Assembly (NCBI GenBank): GCA_014843695.1
Contig: CM026401.1
Span: forward strand, 33,311,784-33,375,783
Length of the DNA stretch: 64,000 bases
Source: Archivesica marissinica
Taxonomy: Eukaryota; Mollusca; Bivalvia; Venerida; Vesicomyidae
Direction of reading: 5' to 3'
The position numbers were made by a program, and so were the translations under genes. Shown piece after piece: positions 48,458-59,220 of the stretch. The notes under the pieces are model-generated. The model was not told where the DNA came from. It saw nothing but the letters and a program-made list of their open reading frames with translations, and did not search any database. Position 1 is the stretch's first letter. Every line of letters begins with the position of its first letter.

Positions 48458-49082
48458 TACAGTCAAACCTGTGTTAATGGTTACCTACATTAAGTACAGT
48501 CAAACCTGTGTTAGTGGTTACCTCCATTAAGTACAGTCAAACCTGTGTTAGTGGTCACCTCCATTAAGTACAGTCAAACCTGTGTTAGTGGTCACCTCCA
48601 TTAAGTACAGTCAAACCTGTGTTAGTGGTTACCTACATTAAGTACAGTCAAACCTGTGTTAGTGGTCACCTCCATTAAGTACAGTCAAACCTGTGTTAGT
48701 GGTTACCTTCATTAAGTACAGTCAAACCTGTGTTAGTGGTCACCTCCATTAAGTACAGTCAAACCTGTGTTAGTGGTCACCTCCACTAAGTACAGTCAAA
48801 CCTGTGTTAGTGGTTACCTACATTAAGTACGGTCAAACCTGTGTTAGTGGTCACCTACATTAAGTACAGTCAAACCTGTGTTAGTGGTCACCTCCACTAA
48901 GTACAGTCAAACCTGTGTTAGTGGTCACCTCCATTAAGCAGCCAACCTGTATTAAGCAGCCAATTTCCAGATTCCCAATCGGTTGTTTTATTATACATTT
49001 GACCTCTAGCAAGCAGCCACCTGTGCTAAGGAGCCATTTTCTCTGACTCCCTTGGCTGGCTGCTTAAATAAGTTTGACTGTA
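48458..49082. mobile_element. Tc1/mariner-like MITE with one terminus amplified into a 37-bp array
   Basis: The right part (about 48940-49082) matches the MITE at 19777-19954 in reverse orientation and ends AGTTTGACTGTA. The left part is 13 tandem units of about 37 bp (48458 to about 48938), each equal to the other terminus: CAGTCAAACCTGTGTTAGTG followed by GTCACCTCCATTAAG. In the 19.8-kb copy this sequence occurs once. The array therefore grew from the MITE end. TA flanks both outer ends. Confidence 0.87.
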
Positions 49083-49459
49083 AATATGTAATAGAAGGAC
49101 GATTGAAAATGCACTCTCGGATAGTGTATTGAATGAATGTATATACATCATAAAGCGCATAATGTAGTAATAAATGCAATGTTGACAATAACACAAAACT
49201 CTGTCCAACATAATAGTATATAACACATCCCTGCTGGAACATCCGCGAATCATATGGGAACCAAATAGTGTTGCATAATTTCAGCTGCGTAAATAGATTG
49301 ACCTGGCCATTTCTGGGTTCCAGGTCAAGTCTGTATTTCTATGCGCACACTAGTGAAAGCTTGGAACTAGTTCCCTGAAAACAATTGGACAATTTTAATA
49401 CCTATAATACGAATGCATAGCAGTAATTCTTATCACATAAATTCCCATTCGTCCAGAAA
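49083..49459. repeat. Dispersed repeat H, copy 2
   Basis: Matches 41666-41698 plus 42018-42405 and lacks the SINE, so it shows the state before the insertion. It abuts the amplified MITE directly. Confidence 0.75.
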
Positions 49460-49512
49460 CATCCGGATTTTACAACACTGCCATTGTTGCAGTGTTGCTC
49501 GGAATAGTGCGC

Positions 49513-49603
49513 AATGTATGTATGCACGTGTCACAATGTATGCACGTGTCACAATGTATGCACGTGTCACAATGTATGCACGTGTCACAATGTATGCACG
49601 TGC
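49513..49603. repeat. 18-bp minisatellite, 5 copies, with CACGTG
   Basis: The unit ACAATGTATGCACGTGTC repeats five times, and each unit has a GCACGTG E-box-like sequence. The plus-strand open frame 49413-49685 (MYARVT repeats) is not supported by any domain. Confidence 0.9.
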
Positions 49604-49729
49604 CACTAACAATTTTAAAACCTCACCATTCCATTCCCTGCTGCATCAGATGGCTGGAACGGTGTCTGTAACAAGCACCTTATGATTGTAAGAGTCGACA
49701 ACTACACTTAGTCGTGATACGATCTGTCC

Positions 49730-49885
49730 TCCGCCGTCGTAATCGAGGGGCTGAGAGTTCGAATCCTTTCTGAACCACAAGGTCGTGTGCTTAGACAAGA
49801 CAGTGGATTTCACACTGCATATTCACCCGCCCTCGTAAATCAGGAATGAGAAATGGTAAGTGATTAGCATGTAGTTGTTGAACCT
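49730..49885 (+). mobile_element. Diverged SINE family A-like sequence
   Basis: A box-B-like GAGAGTTCGAATCC is followed by GTGCTTAGACAAGACAGTGG and a CGCCCTCGTAAATCAGGAATGAG-like region resembling the family A body. It is much decayed. Confidence 0.45.
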
Positions 49886-49905
49886 GGTAGCAATCGAGAA
49901 AACAA

Positions 49906-50418
49906 GACTAATACTTGACAAACATTTTTACACTCCTTCTTCCGAACTTTTTCTCAACTCTCAATTGGATGACTTTCCCAGAAAGGGTTAGCTTTCAAAA
50001 AGTAGTCTTAATCCAAGAACGAGCAGCAAGACTAATTCTTGACAAAGATTTTTACACTCCTTCTTGCCGAACTTTTCTCAACTCTCAATTGGATGACTTT
50101 CCCAGAAAGGGTTAGCTTTCAATAGCAGTTTTAATGTTAAAACACTCAATGGCCTAGCACCTGTCTATCTGCAAGAGTCATTCAGATTTACTTCCGATGT
50201 TCGAACTCAAAACTTGCGATCATCCGCCAATCTCCAACTTTACCCTCCTAAGCCAACTACTGAAGTTTTTAGAAAATCGTTCTTATATTCATGGTCACAC
50301 TTGTGGAATTCCCTCCCTCCCTTATCACATTAAAACAGCACATTCTGTTCCACTCTTCAAAGCTTTATATAGCAGGTGGTGCAAACATAATAAACTGATA
50401 AAATACAATTATACATGA
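49906..50418 (+). pseudogene. LINE reverse transcriptase C-terminal fragment
   Basis: Translated pieces in changing frames show IQERAARLILDKDFYTPS, a LNSQLDDFP/LNWMTFPERV segment, and SLPYHIKTAHSVPLFKALYS. This is the order seen after the thumb region in CR1/Jockey-type LINE reverse transcriptases (compare VQNTAARLI in the LINE at 29454-30330). A stretch of about 95 bp is duplicated at a 124-bp offset (about 49903-50000 and 50027-50121) and the frame is broken several times. No catalytic motif remains. Confidence 0.72.
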
Positions 50419-50465
50419 ATATAAGTATTCGTTCTTGTAGCTTATATCTTATTTCCTATGGAAGT

Positions 50466-51460
50466 TTTACTGGTTACTGTTTACATGTTTCATTATGCTA
50501 TTTCATGTTTTACTGGTTACTGTTTACATGTTTCATTATGATATTTCATGTTTTACTGGTTACTGTTTACATGTTTCATTATGCTATTTCATGTTTTACT
50601 GGTTACTGTTTACATGTATCATTATGCTATTTCATGTTTTACTGGTTACTGTTTACATGTTTCATTATGCTATTTCATGTTTTACTGGTTACTGTTTACA
50701 TGTATCATTGTACTATTTCATGTTTTACTGGTTTACTGTTTACATGTTTCATTATGCTATGTCATGTTTTACTGGTTACTGTTTACATGTATCATTATGC
50801 TATGTCATGTTTTACTGGTTACTGTTTACATGTTTCATTATGCTATTTCATGTTTTACTGGTTTACTGTTTACATGTTTCATTATGCTATGTCATGTTTT
50901 ACTGGTTACTGTTTACATGTATCATTATGATATTTCATGTTTTACTGGTTACTGTTTACATGTTTCATTATACTATTTCATGTTTTACTGGTTACTGTTT
51001 ACATGTTTCATTATGATATTTCATGTTTTACTGGTTACTGTTTACATGTTTCATTATGCTATTTCATGTTTTACTGGTTACTGTTTACATGTTTCATTAT
51101 GATATTTCATGTTTTACTGGTTACTGTTTACATGTTTCATTATACTATTTCATGTTTTACTGGTTACTGTTTACATGTTTCATTATGATATTTCATGTTT
51201 TACTGGTTACTGTTTACATGTTTCATTATGATATTTCATGTTTTACTGGTTACTGTTTACATGTTTCATTATACTATTTCATGTTTTACTGGTTACTGTT
51301 TACATGTTTCATTATGATATTTCATGTTTTACTGGTTACTGTTTACATGTATCATTATGATATTTCATGTTTTACTGGTTACTGTTTACATGTTTCATTA
51401 TACTATTTCATGTTTTACTGGTTACTGTTTACATGTATCATTGTACTATTTCATGTTTTA
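50466..51460. repeat. 43-bp minisatellite, about 23 copies
   Basis: The unit contains GGTTACTGTTTACATGTTTC then ATTATG and CTATTTCATGTTTTACT. Variants: TGCTATT/TGATATT/TACTATT, TTTC/TATC, and two units with an extra T. All three plus frames are open and give hydrophobic YWLLFTCFIM-like peptides. Because 43 is not a multiple of 3, frames rotate, so coding is rejected. Confidence 0.95.
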
Positions 51461-51482
51461 ATTTGTTGAGGGCCTCATGGTA

Positions 51483-51552
51483 GATTGAGAGTGATTAATA
51501 GAAGTTGTTTAAACTTGCTTCGCAATCGTTGTAAAATAAATAAAGTTTACCC
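51483..51552 (+). mobile_element. SINE family B, 3' end fragment
   Basis: GAGAGTGATTAATAGAAGTT, then CTTGCTTCGCAATCGTTGTA and AAATAAATAAAGTTT match the family B tail. A C10A10-like tract follows (51551-51569). Confidence 0.8.
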
Positions 51553-51569
51553 CCCCCCCAAAAAAAAAA

Positions 51570-51970
51570 CCTGGTTTATACTTGTATGTCTTTCTGTCAC
51601 TCCATGTTCGGGAACACATCCAGCCTCAAACGGTTTCTGCAGAAGAAACAGCAGCAGACGACAACAGTTAGTAGTAACGTATCCTTACCGAACCAACGCC
51701 TTCGGCATCCACACATTTAACCACGCCCAATGTAGTTCATACCCCGATGGAAACTATCAACCCCGTGATTCATTCCATACTTATACTATAATAAGTGGCA
51801 TCCGTGGTCCAGTGGTAGAGCGTCGTATGTAGTGGCACCTCACACACATTGCTTAGTACTCGTTAACCATTTAGGTCGGCTAAGCGTTCCCAGGAAAACA
51901 TGTCTACGTCACGGCAAGGGGTTTGACATTAATGATACATACATACATACTACTTATATCCGTTATATTT
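51570..51970. other. Unique spacer, no supported gene
   Basis: Open frames at 51485-51832 and 51832-52107 have no recognisable domain. A sequence like GTGGTCCAGTGGTAGAGCG near 51803 resembles a tRNA box A and may be SINE-derived. Confidence 0.35.
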
Positions 51971-52260
51971 ACATACTTGTGTCTATGTCGATTGCACTGC
52001 CAGCAGTAGAACATATAAGCAAATACAATGCCCACAAGACATACCACACAAACATTGACAATATGTTTACATACTTGTGTCTATGTCGATTGCACTGCCA
52101 GCATTAGGACACATAAGCAAATACAATGCCCACAAGACATACCACACACACATTGACAATATGTTTACATACTTGTGTCTATGTCGATTGCACTGCCAGC
52201 AGTAGAACACATACGCAAATACAATGCCCACAAGACATACCACGCACACATTGACAATAT
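51971..52260. repeat. 98-bp tandem repeat, 3 copies
   Basis: Units start at 51971, 52069 and 52167 with ACATACTTGTGTCTATGTCG and contain GATTGCACTGCCAGCA. They are nearly identical. Confidence 0.93.
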
Positions 52261-53074
52261 ATTGTACTATATGTTATGATGATGCAAACAAACAAGAAGT
52301 CAAAGTTTAACTAAGCTAATCAAATATACATGTATATCAATTAATGTTATCATAAATACAGTACAAATATAACTCTAAACAACACAGGACCTGGAACAGC
52401 TTACACTACAAATGAACCCCCAAATCAATTACCCCACCCACCCCTACAAATCCTTTTTTTGACACACTCCTTATCCTATTAACAAATAGAAATGTTAGTA
52501 AGCAGAAGCGATCAGCCACTCTACACCTCAATTTTAACTGTGTATACACTCATCCTTAAGGGACACACTGTACATATAGATAATCGAACTGAAGTAATAT
52601 GTATACTATTAAAAACCAAAAAAACTTGTCGAAATATGTATCAACTAAATGTATATGCAATAAAGAAATAAACGAGGATAGGGGCCTCAAAATGAAAAAA
52701 AAAAGAGTATTTTCTAGGAAAAGAAACCACCCTGAATATATGAAGTGTTGTGAAATAGGTTACAAAAAAACATAAAGCTTAGTAGGCAGGGCGGAAATGG
52801 ATTTAACACATATATATCATTCACACAATAATAAGACATTGCAATACTGAAACGTTTGGTGACCTGGGCGCACACGTACGCTGATTAAGTATGAATTAAG
52901 AGAAAAGATGGTCCTACGCTCGCTGAGGGGGTATCAGATGACGCTTTAATGAACCCAATACGGGCCTTGGTGCATAATTACTTATAACTGGGGTATCATG
53001 TTACACGCTTGTACAGCAGTCGGTATTAACGATTAACATACGCCTCCAGACGGTTCAAATAAATCTACTCCAAC
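52261..53074. other. Unique AT-rich spacer, no gene seen
   Basis: Purine-rich and AT-rich DNA. No domain, RNA gene or repeat was recognised. Confidence 0.45.
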
Positions 53075-53508
53075 AGGAGCATTCACATTTATTTGAGGGT
53101 ATACTCAGAGAGTACTTCTATAGGAGCATTCACATTTATTTGAGGGTATACTCAGAGAGCACTCCTATAGGAGCATTCACATTTAGTTGAGGGTATACCC
53201 AGAGAGCACTCCTATAGGAGCATTCACATTTAGTTGAGGGTATACTCAGAGAGCTCTCCTATAGGAGCATTCACATTTATTTGAGGGTATACTCAGAGAG
53301 CTCTCCTATAGGAGCATTCACATATATTTGAGGGTATACTCAGAGAGCTCTCCTATAGGAGCATTCACATTTATTTGAGAGTATACTCAGAGAGCTCTCC
53401 TATAGGAGCATTCACATATATTTGAGGGTATACTCAGAGAGCTCTCCTATAGGAGCATTCACATATATTTGAGGGTATACTCAGAGAGCTCTCCTATAGG
53501 AGCATTCA
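53075..53508. repeat. 47-bp minisatellite, about 9 copies
   Basis: The unit contains AGGAGCATTCACATTTATTT then GAGGGTATACTCAGAGAG. Unit junctions form the palindrome CTCCTATAGGAG. The first junctions differ (CTACTCCAACAGGAG, then TACTTCTATAGGAG), so later units became more palindromic. Confidence 0.94.
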
Positions 53509-53949
53509 GAACGAGTTTGGAGCAAATCTTGAACAAATCAATCATTTATCAACAATAATTCCCCTTAAGCCAAAGCACTAAACTGTTATCCGTATACATG
53601 TATATATATGGGGCTACACGTAGTGGTGTTTGTGCTGGTTTTTACTAACCTTTGAAAATCACGTATTGCAAGAATACTTTCGGTAATGGATAACTTCTCG
53701 AGTCAAGAAGCACTTATGTAGTTTTACACTAAACAAAAACATGCAGGTATTCTGGAAAGGAAATTTTATTGGGGTCTTTATCCACAAGGAATATTATACT
53801 GATTGCCAGTAAAAGATACGTCAGTAAATGCCAATAAAATATGAACACATTCTTGTTGTGTGTACATGTTGTAGAATCAGTTTAATTGGATAACATAGGA
53901 ACATAATTTGTCACATTGTCTAACAATGCTTAAGGTTATTGTGTACTCA
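53509..53949. other. Unique spacer, no gene seen
   Basis: AT-rich. The C-terminal end of the minus-strand repeat-derived frame extends into it, without recognisable sequence. Confidence 0.4.
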
Positions 53950-55637
53950 TTGTATATGGCGAGCATTGCGTGGTTCTTGTATATGACGAGCATTGCGTGG
54001 TTCTTGTATATGACGAGCAGTGCGTGGTTCTTGTATATGACAAGCATTACGTGGTTCTTGTATATGACAAACATTACGTGGTTCTTGTATATGACAAGCA
54101 TTACGTGGTTCTTGTATATGACAACATTACGTGGTTCTTGTACATGACAAACATTACGTGGTTCGTGTATATGACAAGCATTACGTGGTTCTTGTATATG
54201 ACAAACAGTACGTGGTTCTTGTACATGACAAACATTACGTGGTTCGTGTATATGACAAGCATTACGTGGTTCTTGTATATGACAAGCATTACGTGGTTCT
54301 TGTATATGCCAAACATTACGTGGTTCATGTATATGACAAGCATTACGTGGTTCTTGTACATGACAAACATTACGTGGTTCTTGTATATGCCAAACATTAC
54401 GTGGTTCTTGTATATGACAAACATTACGTGGTTCTTGTACATGACAAACATTACGTGGTTCTTGTACATGACAAGCATTACGTGGTTGTTGTATATGGCA
54501 AGCATTACGTGGTTGTTGTATATGACAAGCATTACGTGGTTGTTGTATATGACAAGCATTACGTGGTTCTTGTATATGCCAAACATTACGTGGTTCTTGT
54601 ATATGACAAACATTACATGGTTCTTGTACATGACAAACATTACGTGGTTCTTGTATATGACAAACATTACGTGGTTCTTGTATATGACAAACATTACGTG
54701 GTTCTTGTATATGACAAACATTACGTGGTTCTTGTATATGACAAACAGTACGTGGTTCTTGTACATGACAAGCATTACGTGGTTGTTGTATATGGCAAGC
54801 ATTACGTGGTTCGTGTATATGGCAAGCATTACGTGGTTCTTGTATATGGCAAGCATTACGTGGTTCGTGTATATGACAAGCATTACGTGGTTCGTGTACA
54901 TGCCAAACATTACGTGGTTCTTGTATATGGCAAGCATTACGTGGTTCTTGTATATGACAAGCATTACGTGGTTCGTGTATATGACAAGCATTACGTGGTT
55001 CGTGTACATGCCAAACATTACGTGGTTCTTGTATATGACAAACATTACGTGGTTCTTGTACATGACAAACATTACGTGGTTCTTTTAGATGACAAACATT
55101 ACGTGGTTCTTGTATATGACAAGCATTACGTGATTCTTGTATATGCCAAACATTACGTGGTTCTTGTATATGCCAAACATTACGTGGCTCTTGTACATGA
55201 CAAACATTACGTGGTTCTTGTACATGACAAACATTACGTGGTTCTTGTACATGACAAGCATTACGTGGTTCTTGTATATGACAAGCATTACGTGGTTCTT
55301 GTATATGACAAACATTACGTGGTTCTTGTACATGATAAGCATTACGTGGTTCTTGTATATGACAAACATTACGTGGTTCTTGTATATGACAAACATTACG
55401 TGGTTCTTGTACATGACACACATTACGTGATTCTTGTATGTATGACAAGCATTACGTGGTTCTTGTACATGACACACATTACGTGATTCTTGTATGTATG
55501 ACAAGCATTACGTGGTTCTTGTACATGACACACATTACGTGATTCTTGTATGTATGACACGCATTACGTGATTCTTGTATGTATGACAAGCATTACGTGG
55601 TTCTTGTAGATGACAAGCATTACGTGGTTCTTGTACA
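53950..55637. repeat. 27-bp minisatellite C, about 62 copies
   Basis: The unit contains ATTACGTGGTTCTTGTATAT then GACAAAC. Variants: ATATGAC/ACATGAC/ATATGCC, TTCTTG/TTCGTG/TTGTTG, AAACATT/AAGCATT. Open frames exist on both strands: 523 codons minus (53877-55448, CHIQEPRNV repeats) and 451 codons plus. Near the right edge (about 55415-55600) units fuse into a 56-bp (27+29) dimer repeated three times, which shifts the frames. Confidence 0.96.
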
Positions 55638-55659
55638 TCTCCTGATGACGACATGCCAT

Positions 55660-55850
55660 ACTCCTCTTACAGGTTGGAGGTTTGACGGTAGAAACAGTGA
55701 ACATACATACCTCACCATTCTCTCTAATTGGACATGAATGATTGCTTCTCAAAGCATTGAGGAATGTATTAGGTTTCATCCAACAGGGAACCGCTCTCTG
55801 CACTCCGATAACACAATCATTTGAAGCCCACCATTCTATGCTTTCAGATT
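55660..55850 (-). other. Possible protein-coding exon, unidentified
   Basis: The minus-strand open frame 55854-55564 starts with non-repeat sequence (about 73 residues, including WWASNDCVIGVQRAVPCWMK and LRSNHSCPIRENGEVC) before entering minisatellite C. Composition is protein-like, with five cysteines. On the minus strand the sequence GGTGAG followed by GTATGT near 55715-55725 is a good splice-donor match. No convincing acceptor was identified. I do not recognise a family. It may be an exon of an extracellular protein, a pseudo-exon or chance. Confidence 0.22.
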
Positions 55851-55998
55851 TCATAAATCAATTTACAAGTACATAAAGTGTCACGACTTTACACGGTTTA
55901 TGGTGTTTATAAACATCTGAGAACACTGAAGTGAGAAAACAGCTGTTTTCGAGAAAACGAAGATTTGGAAATTAATCCCAGCCTGTAGGTACACTCAA

Positions 55999-56376
55999 TG
56001 CACACGTTGAAAACCAAGCGCCTTATGAACCGGACATACTCCATATGCTCATGTTAAAAACAAAGCTCTTTATGAACCGAAAATAGTCCATGCACACATT
56101 GTATTTACCTATATTTACAAGTACCCCGCAGCTATGTGGACCACTTGTTCCATCGGGTTCGGGTTGCACGTTGAATGCCAAGCGCTTTATGAACCGGACA
56201 TACCCCATGGTCACGTTGAAAACCAAGCGCTTTATATACCGGACATACCCCATGGTCACGTTTAAAAGAAAGCGCTTTATATACCGGATATACACCATGC
56301 TCACGTTTAAAAGAAAGCGCGTTATATACCGGACATACCCCATGCTCACGTTTAAAAGAAAGCGCTTCATGAACGG
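55999..56376. repeat. 45-bp minisatellite, about 7 copies
   Basis: The unit contains CCGGACATACCCCATGGTCA, then CGTT and AAAACCAAGCGCTTTAT. A non-repeat stretch of about 70 bp (56096-56165) interrupts it. Fifteen-codon periodicity gives open frames on both strands. Confidence 0.9.
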
Positions 56377-56413
56377 AACATGCTCCCCACAGTTATCGTA
56401 TGTGACAGCAGCA

Positions 56414-56748
56414 ATGGTAGGCATAGAGAGGCATGCACAGACGTCACGTGACGTAGCAATGATAGGCATGTACAGACGTCACGTGACACAGCAATGATAG
56501 GCATGTACAGACGTCATGTGACGTAGCAATGATAGGCATGTGCAGACGTCACGTGACGTAGCAATGATAGGCATGTACAGACGTCACGTGACGTAGCAAT
56601 GATAGGCATAGAGAGGGATGAACAGACGATGATAGGCATAGAGAGGGATGAACAGACGTCACGTGACGCAGCAATGATAGACATAGAGAGGGGTGAACAG
56701 ACGTCACGTGACGCAGCAATTATAGGCATATACAGACGTCATGTGACG
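56414..56748. repeat. 35-bp minisatellite carrying ACGTCACGTGACGT palindromes
   Basis: The unit contains AGCAATGATAGGCATGTACA, then GACGTCACGTGACGT. Three units have the perfect 14-bp palindrome (one at 56441-56454) and others differ by one or two bases. The palindrome combines two CRE-type TGACGT half-sites with a CACGTG E-box. Some units have AGAGAGG in place of TGTACAG. Confidence 0.93.
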
Positions 56749-56907
56749 ATAACCTCAGTTAAAAATACACGTAGTTTCAAATGCAGGCGGTAAAATAACC
56801 TTTGATTTGATTACAATTTGTTAGATATTGATGTATCAATACAGACTAATGCTAGTTTTTCTTATCATTCTAAAACTATTCAAATTTCATACATTTTAAT
56901 ACTTCCG

Positions 56908-57140
56908 GCTTAGGATATGGCGACTCTCCGGTTGTTATTGGTGGAGGATAAGACCCCGGATGCCCCTTCGAACAGTGTTCCAGGCACGGGGGCAGGCACT
57001 TGGGGGAGAAGCCCCGATGTACCACATGTCAGCTTGATTGCTTCATCACATTATTACCTTCGATGCCCGCCGATGGATTCGAACATACAGCGGTGGTGGG
57101 AATTTCAACGACCGTAACCACTCGGCCTCGGAAGGCCCTA
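56908..57140 (-). mobile_element. SINE family D
   Basis: On the plus strand it begins CGGCTTAGGATATGGCGACT, continues through GGTGGAGGATAAGACCCCGG and TGGATTCGAACATACAG (box B complement), and ends AACCACTCGGCCTCGGAAGG (tRNA-head complement). Confidence 0.83.
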
Positions 57141-57259
57141 GTGGAATCAGTGTTGTGTCTCTCAAGTGTTCCTCGGATTAATCGAATATATACCTACTGA
57201 CACATTTAGAACAATTGTCCACGGATTGTATAGGTAGCCATGGATGAGAGACATCGGTC

Positions 57260-57605
57260 AGTTACTTCCCTTGAATACTCCCTAAATGTAGATAGGTCCT
57301 ATTAAGTGTTTCCTCTGTTTTTATCGTTGCTTCCTTTGCACAACATGCTATTAATTTTCATTTACTTTCTAATCTTTTAATTATTAAATTACTGTATCCC
57401 GACATATATTCTACAGTATATATGTGCATTGGGTACTTATTTGTAAACAATTCTTATCAATTAATTAACAGGATTTTGATAAAATCACATTTACCATACC
57501 GCAACATCTGGTTAAGGAACAACAGTAAAAACAAAGGAATAAAATTAAAATGACCTATTTACAGTTTGGGATAAATCGGACTTTATCTGCCATGGGAGGT
57601 AATAG
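57260..57605 (+). mobile_element. MITE family F, copy 1
   Basis: Starts AGTTACTTCCCTTGA and ends CATGGGAGGTAAT, inverted termini of the TTACYTCCC type. The interior shares TTTTATCGTTGCTTCCTTTG, ACAGTAAAAACAAAGGA and GGACTTTATCTGCCATGGG with copies at 59975-60311 (minus) and 62716-63330. There is no coding capacity. Confidence 0.8.
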
Positions 57606-57686
57606 AGAAACCAGCGATGTTTATCATTATGATCTCATGGTGTTTAGCCTGTCTCTTACATAGTGTAAAACTGAGAATGTACGATG

Positions 57687-58134
57687 TGAATGGAAGCGGG
57701 ATACAGAGAGTAGGCTAAGGAGTATAGGCGGGGAATGGAAGCGGGATACAGAGAGTAGGCTAAGGTGTATAGGAGGGGAATGGAAGCGGGATACAGAGAG
57801 TAGGCTAAGGGGTATAGGAGGGCAATGGAAGCGGGATACAGAGAATAGGCTAAGGCGTATAAGAGGGGAATGGAAGCGGGATACAGCGAGTAGGCTAAGG
57901 CGTATAAGAGGGGAATGGAAGCGGGATACAGCGAGTAGGCTAAGGCGTATAAGAGGGGAATGGAAGCGGGATACAGCGAGTAGACTAAGGCGTATAAGAG
58001 GGGAATGGAAGCGGGATACAGCGAGTAGGCTAAGGAGTATAAGAGGGGAATGGAAGCGGGATACAGCGAGTAGGCTAATGAGTATAAGAGGGGAATGGAA
58101 GCGGGATACAGCGAGTAGGCTAAGGAGTATAACG
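57687..58134. repeat. 45-bp minisatellite, 10 copies
   Basis: The unit contains GGGAATGGAAGCGGGATACA, then GCGAGTAGGCTAAGGCGTA. Variants are GAGAG/GCGAG and GGTGT/GGCGT/GGAGT. The minus strand encodes LLAVSRFHSPLIRLS repeats in a 221-codon frame with no other support. Confidence 0.95.
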
Positions 58135-58307
58135 CTCTTAATTATAATTAAGTAATTATCAGTAGGATTGTGTCTCGACATGCTACAGGAATATGTATTC
58201 AAATATATACACGCAGCCGGTGCGCAGACTATACATGATGACGTCAAGATATATGTGCCTGGTGACGTCATCTGCTCAACTAGACTATCCAACTATTCAG
58301 CTATTCA

Positions 58308-58490
58308 GCTAGTATTCGTGTAGGAAGACCACGGACGGGCATCCGGGTGAAACGACCGATTTTCCGCAAGACAATTGGAATGCGTTTTTACGTGAGATAA
58401 TTCGAGACCCCAATGGGATTTAAGCATACAGCAGTGAGGTGCTAGTGATATAAAACCAACGACCGTAACCACTCGGCCACGGAGGCCCCT
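58308..58490 (-). mobile_element. SINE family D, partly decayed
   Basis: On the plus strand it shows GTAGGAAGACCACGGACGGG, CCGCAAGACAATTGGAATGC, and the head complement CGTAACCACTCGGCCACGGA. The 3' GGCGAC end is missing. Confidence 0.8.
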
Positions 58491-58767
58491 ACGAGTAACT
58501 GAGTCAACATATCTAATGTAAGTCATATAACAACATGGCTGCACACATTCCGGATCCGGTGTGAGCATGTTCACTTTATTAAATATTTAAACGTTCGTGT
58601 TTGTTGAGGTATACTACAACTATGTTATATACTGATGTAAGACACGTGGTTGGCAGTGGCTTGCGGCCCATGTGTATGCTATATACGTTCCCTTTGCTGG
58701 ACTGGTAATCCAGTACTTGTTAATAGCACTCTATAGATACAAGCTACACTTGTTGTTTCATTCACAG

Positions 58768-59057
58768 ACGGGTCTGTAGTCCAGTGGTAACTCGCTGGAC
58801 TGGTAATCCAGGGATCGCAGGTTCGATCCCCCGTCTGACCATAATAAAATTAACAGTCTTTCAGATGGGACATTAAACCGAGGTCTCGTGTCGGTGCTTT
58901 ACACCGTGCACGTAAAAGAACCAGAGGGGACTCTGGAATGCGTCTCTGTCTGTATCATTGCACTATCCTCCAAAATCTAAAATGACTAATCTCTTCAGGA
59001 GGCGTCGCTCATATGGGCAACCGGTAGCGACGATAAATAAACGTAAAACACACACAC
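58768..59057 (+). mobile_element. SINE family C, full length
   Basis: Head GTCTGTAGTCCAGTGGTAAC, box B GGTTCGATCCCCC, core GGGACATTAAACCGAGG, 3' block CAACCGGTAGCGACGATAAA and tail AACGTAAAACACACACAC. The anticodon arm (CTGGA/TCCAG) is intact with GGT in the loop. Confidence 0.9.
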
Positions 59058-59167
59058 TTTGTTGAGGTTGGTTTAAGAACAATAGGATTATGTTAACAAA
59101 GTATGTTATATAAACCAATTAAACCTGTTCTAGGTCTTCTTAATCGAATCACAAATCACGTGTTGTT

Positions 59168-59213
59168 TTATGTGTGTTCTACGTTTATTTATCGTCGCTA
59201 CCGGTTACCCATA
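59168..59213 (-). mobile_element. SINE family C, isolated 3' fragment
   Basis: On the plus strand TGTGTGTTCTACGTTTATTT is followed by ATCGTCGCTACCGGTTACCC. It ends at the start of the three-hairpin MITE. It lies about 110 bp after a complete plus copy in the opposite orientation. Confidence 0.8.
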
Positions 59214-59220
59214 ACAACAT

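Noticed and set aside
50415..51469. Hydrophobic plus-strand frames resembling repeated membrane segments
   Set aside because: The 43-bp unit rotates through all three frames, so no single protein is favoured.
53877..55486. 523-codon minus and 451-codon plus frames
   Set aside because: Both come from the 27-bp array C. Unit differences change residues freely and frames shift at the 56-bp dimers.
58768..58840. Functional threonine tRNA gene
   Set aside because: The anticodon arm with GGT is good, but the T arm is mismatched and the sequence continues into the SINE C body; other copies show the same. It is a SINE head.
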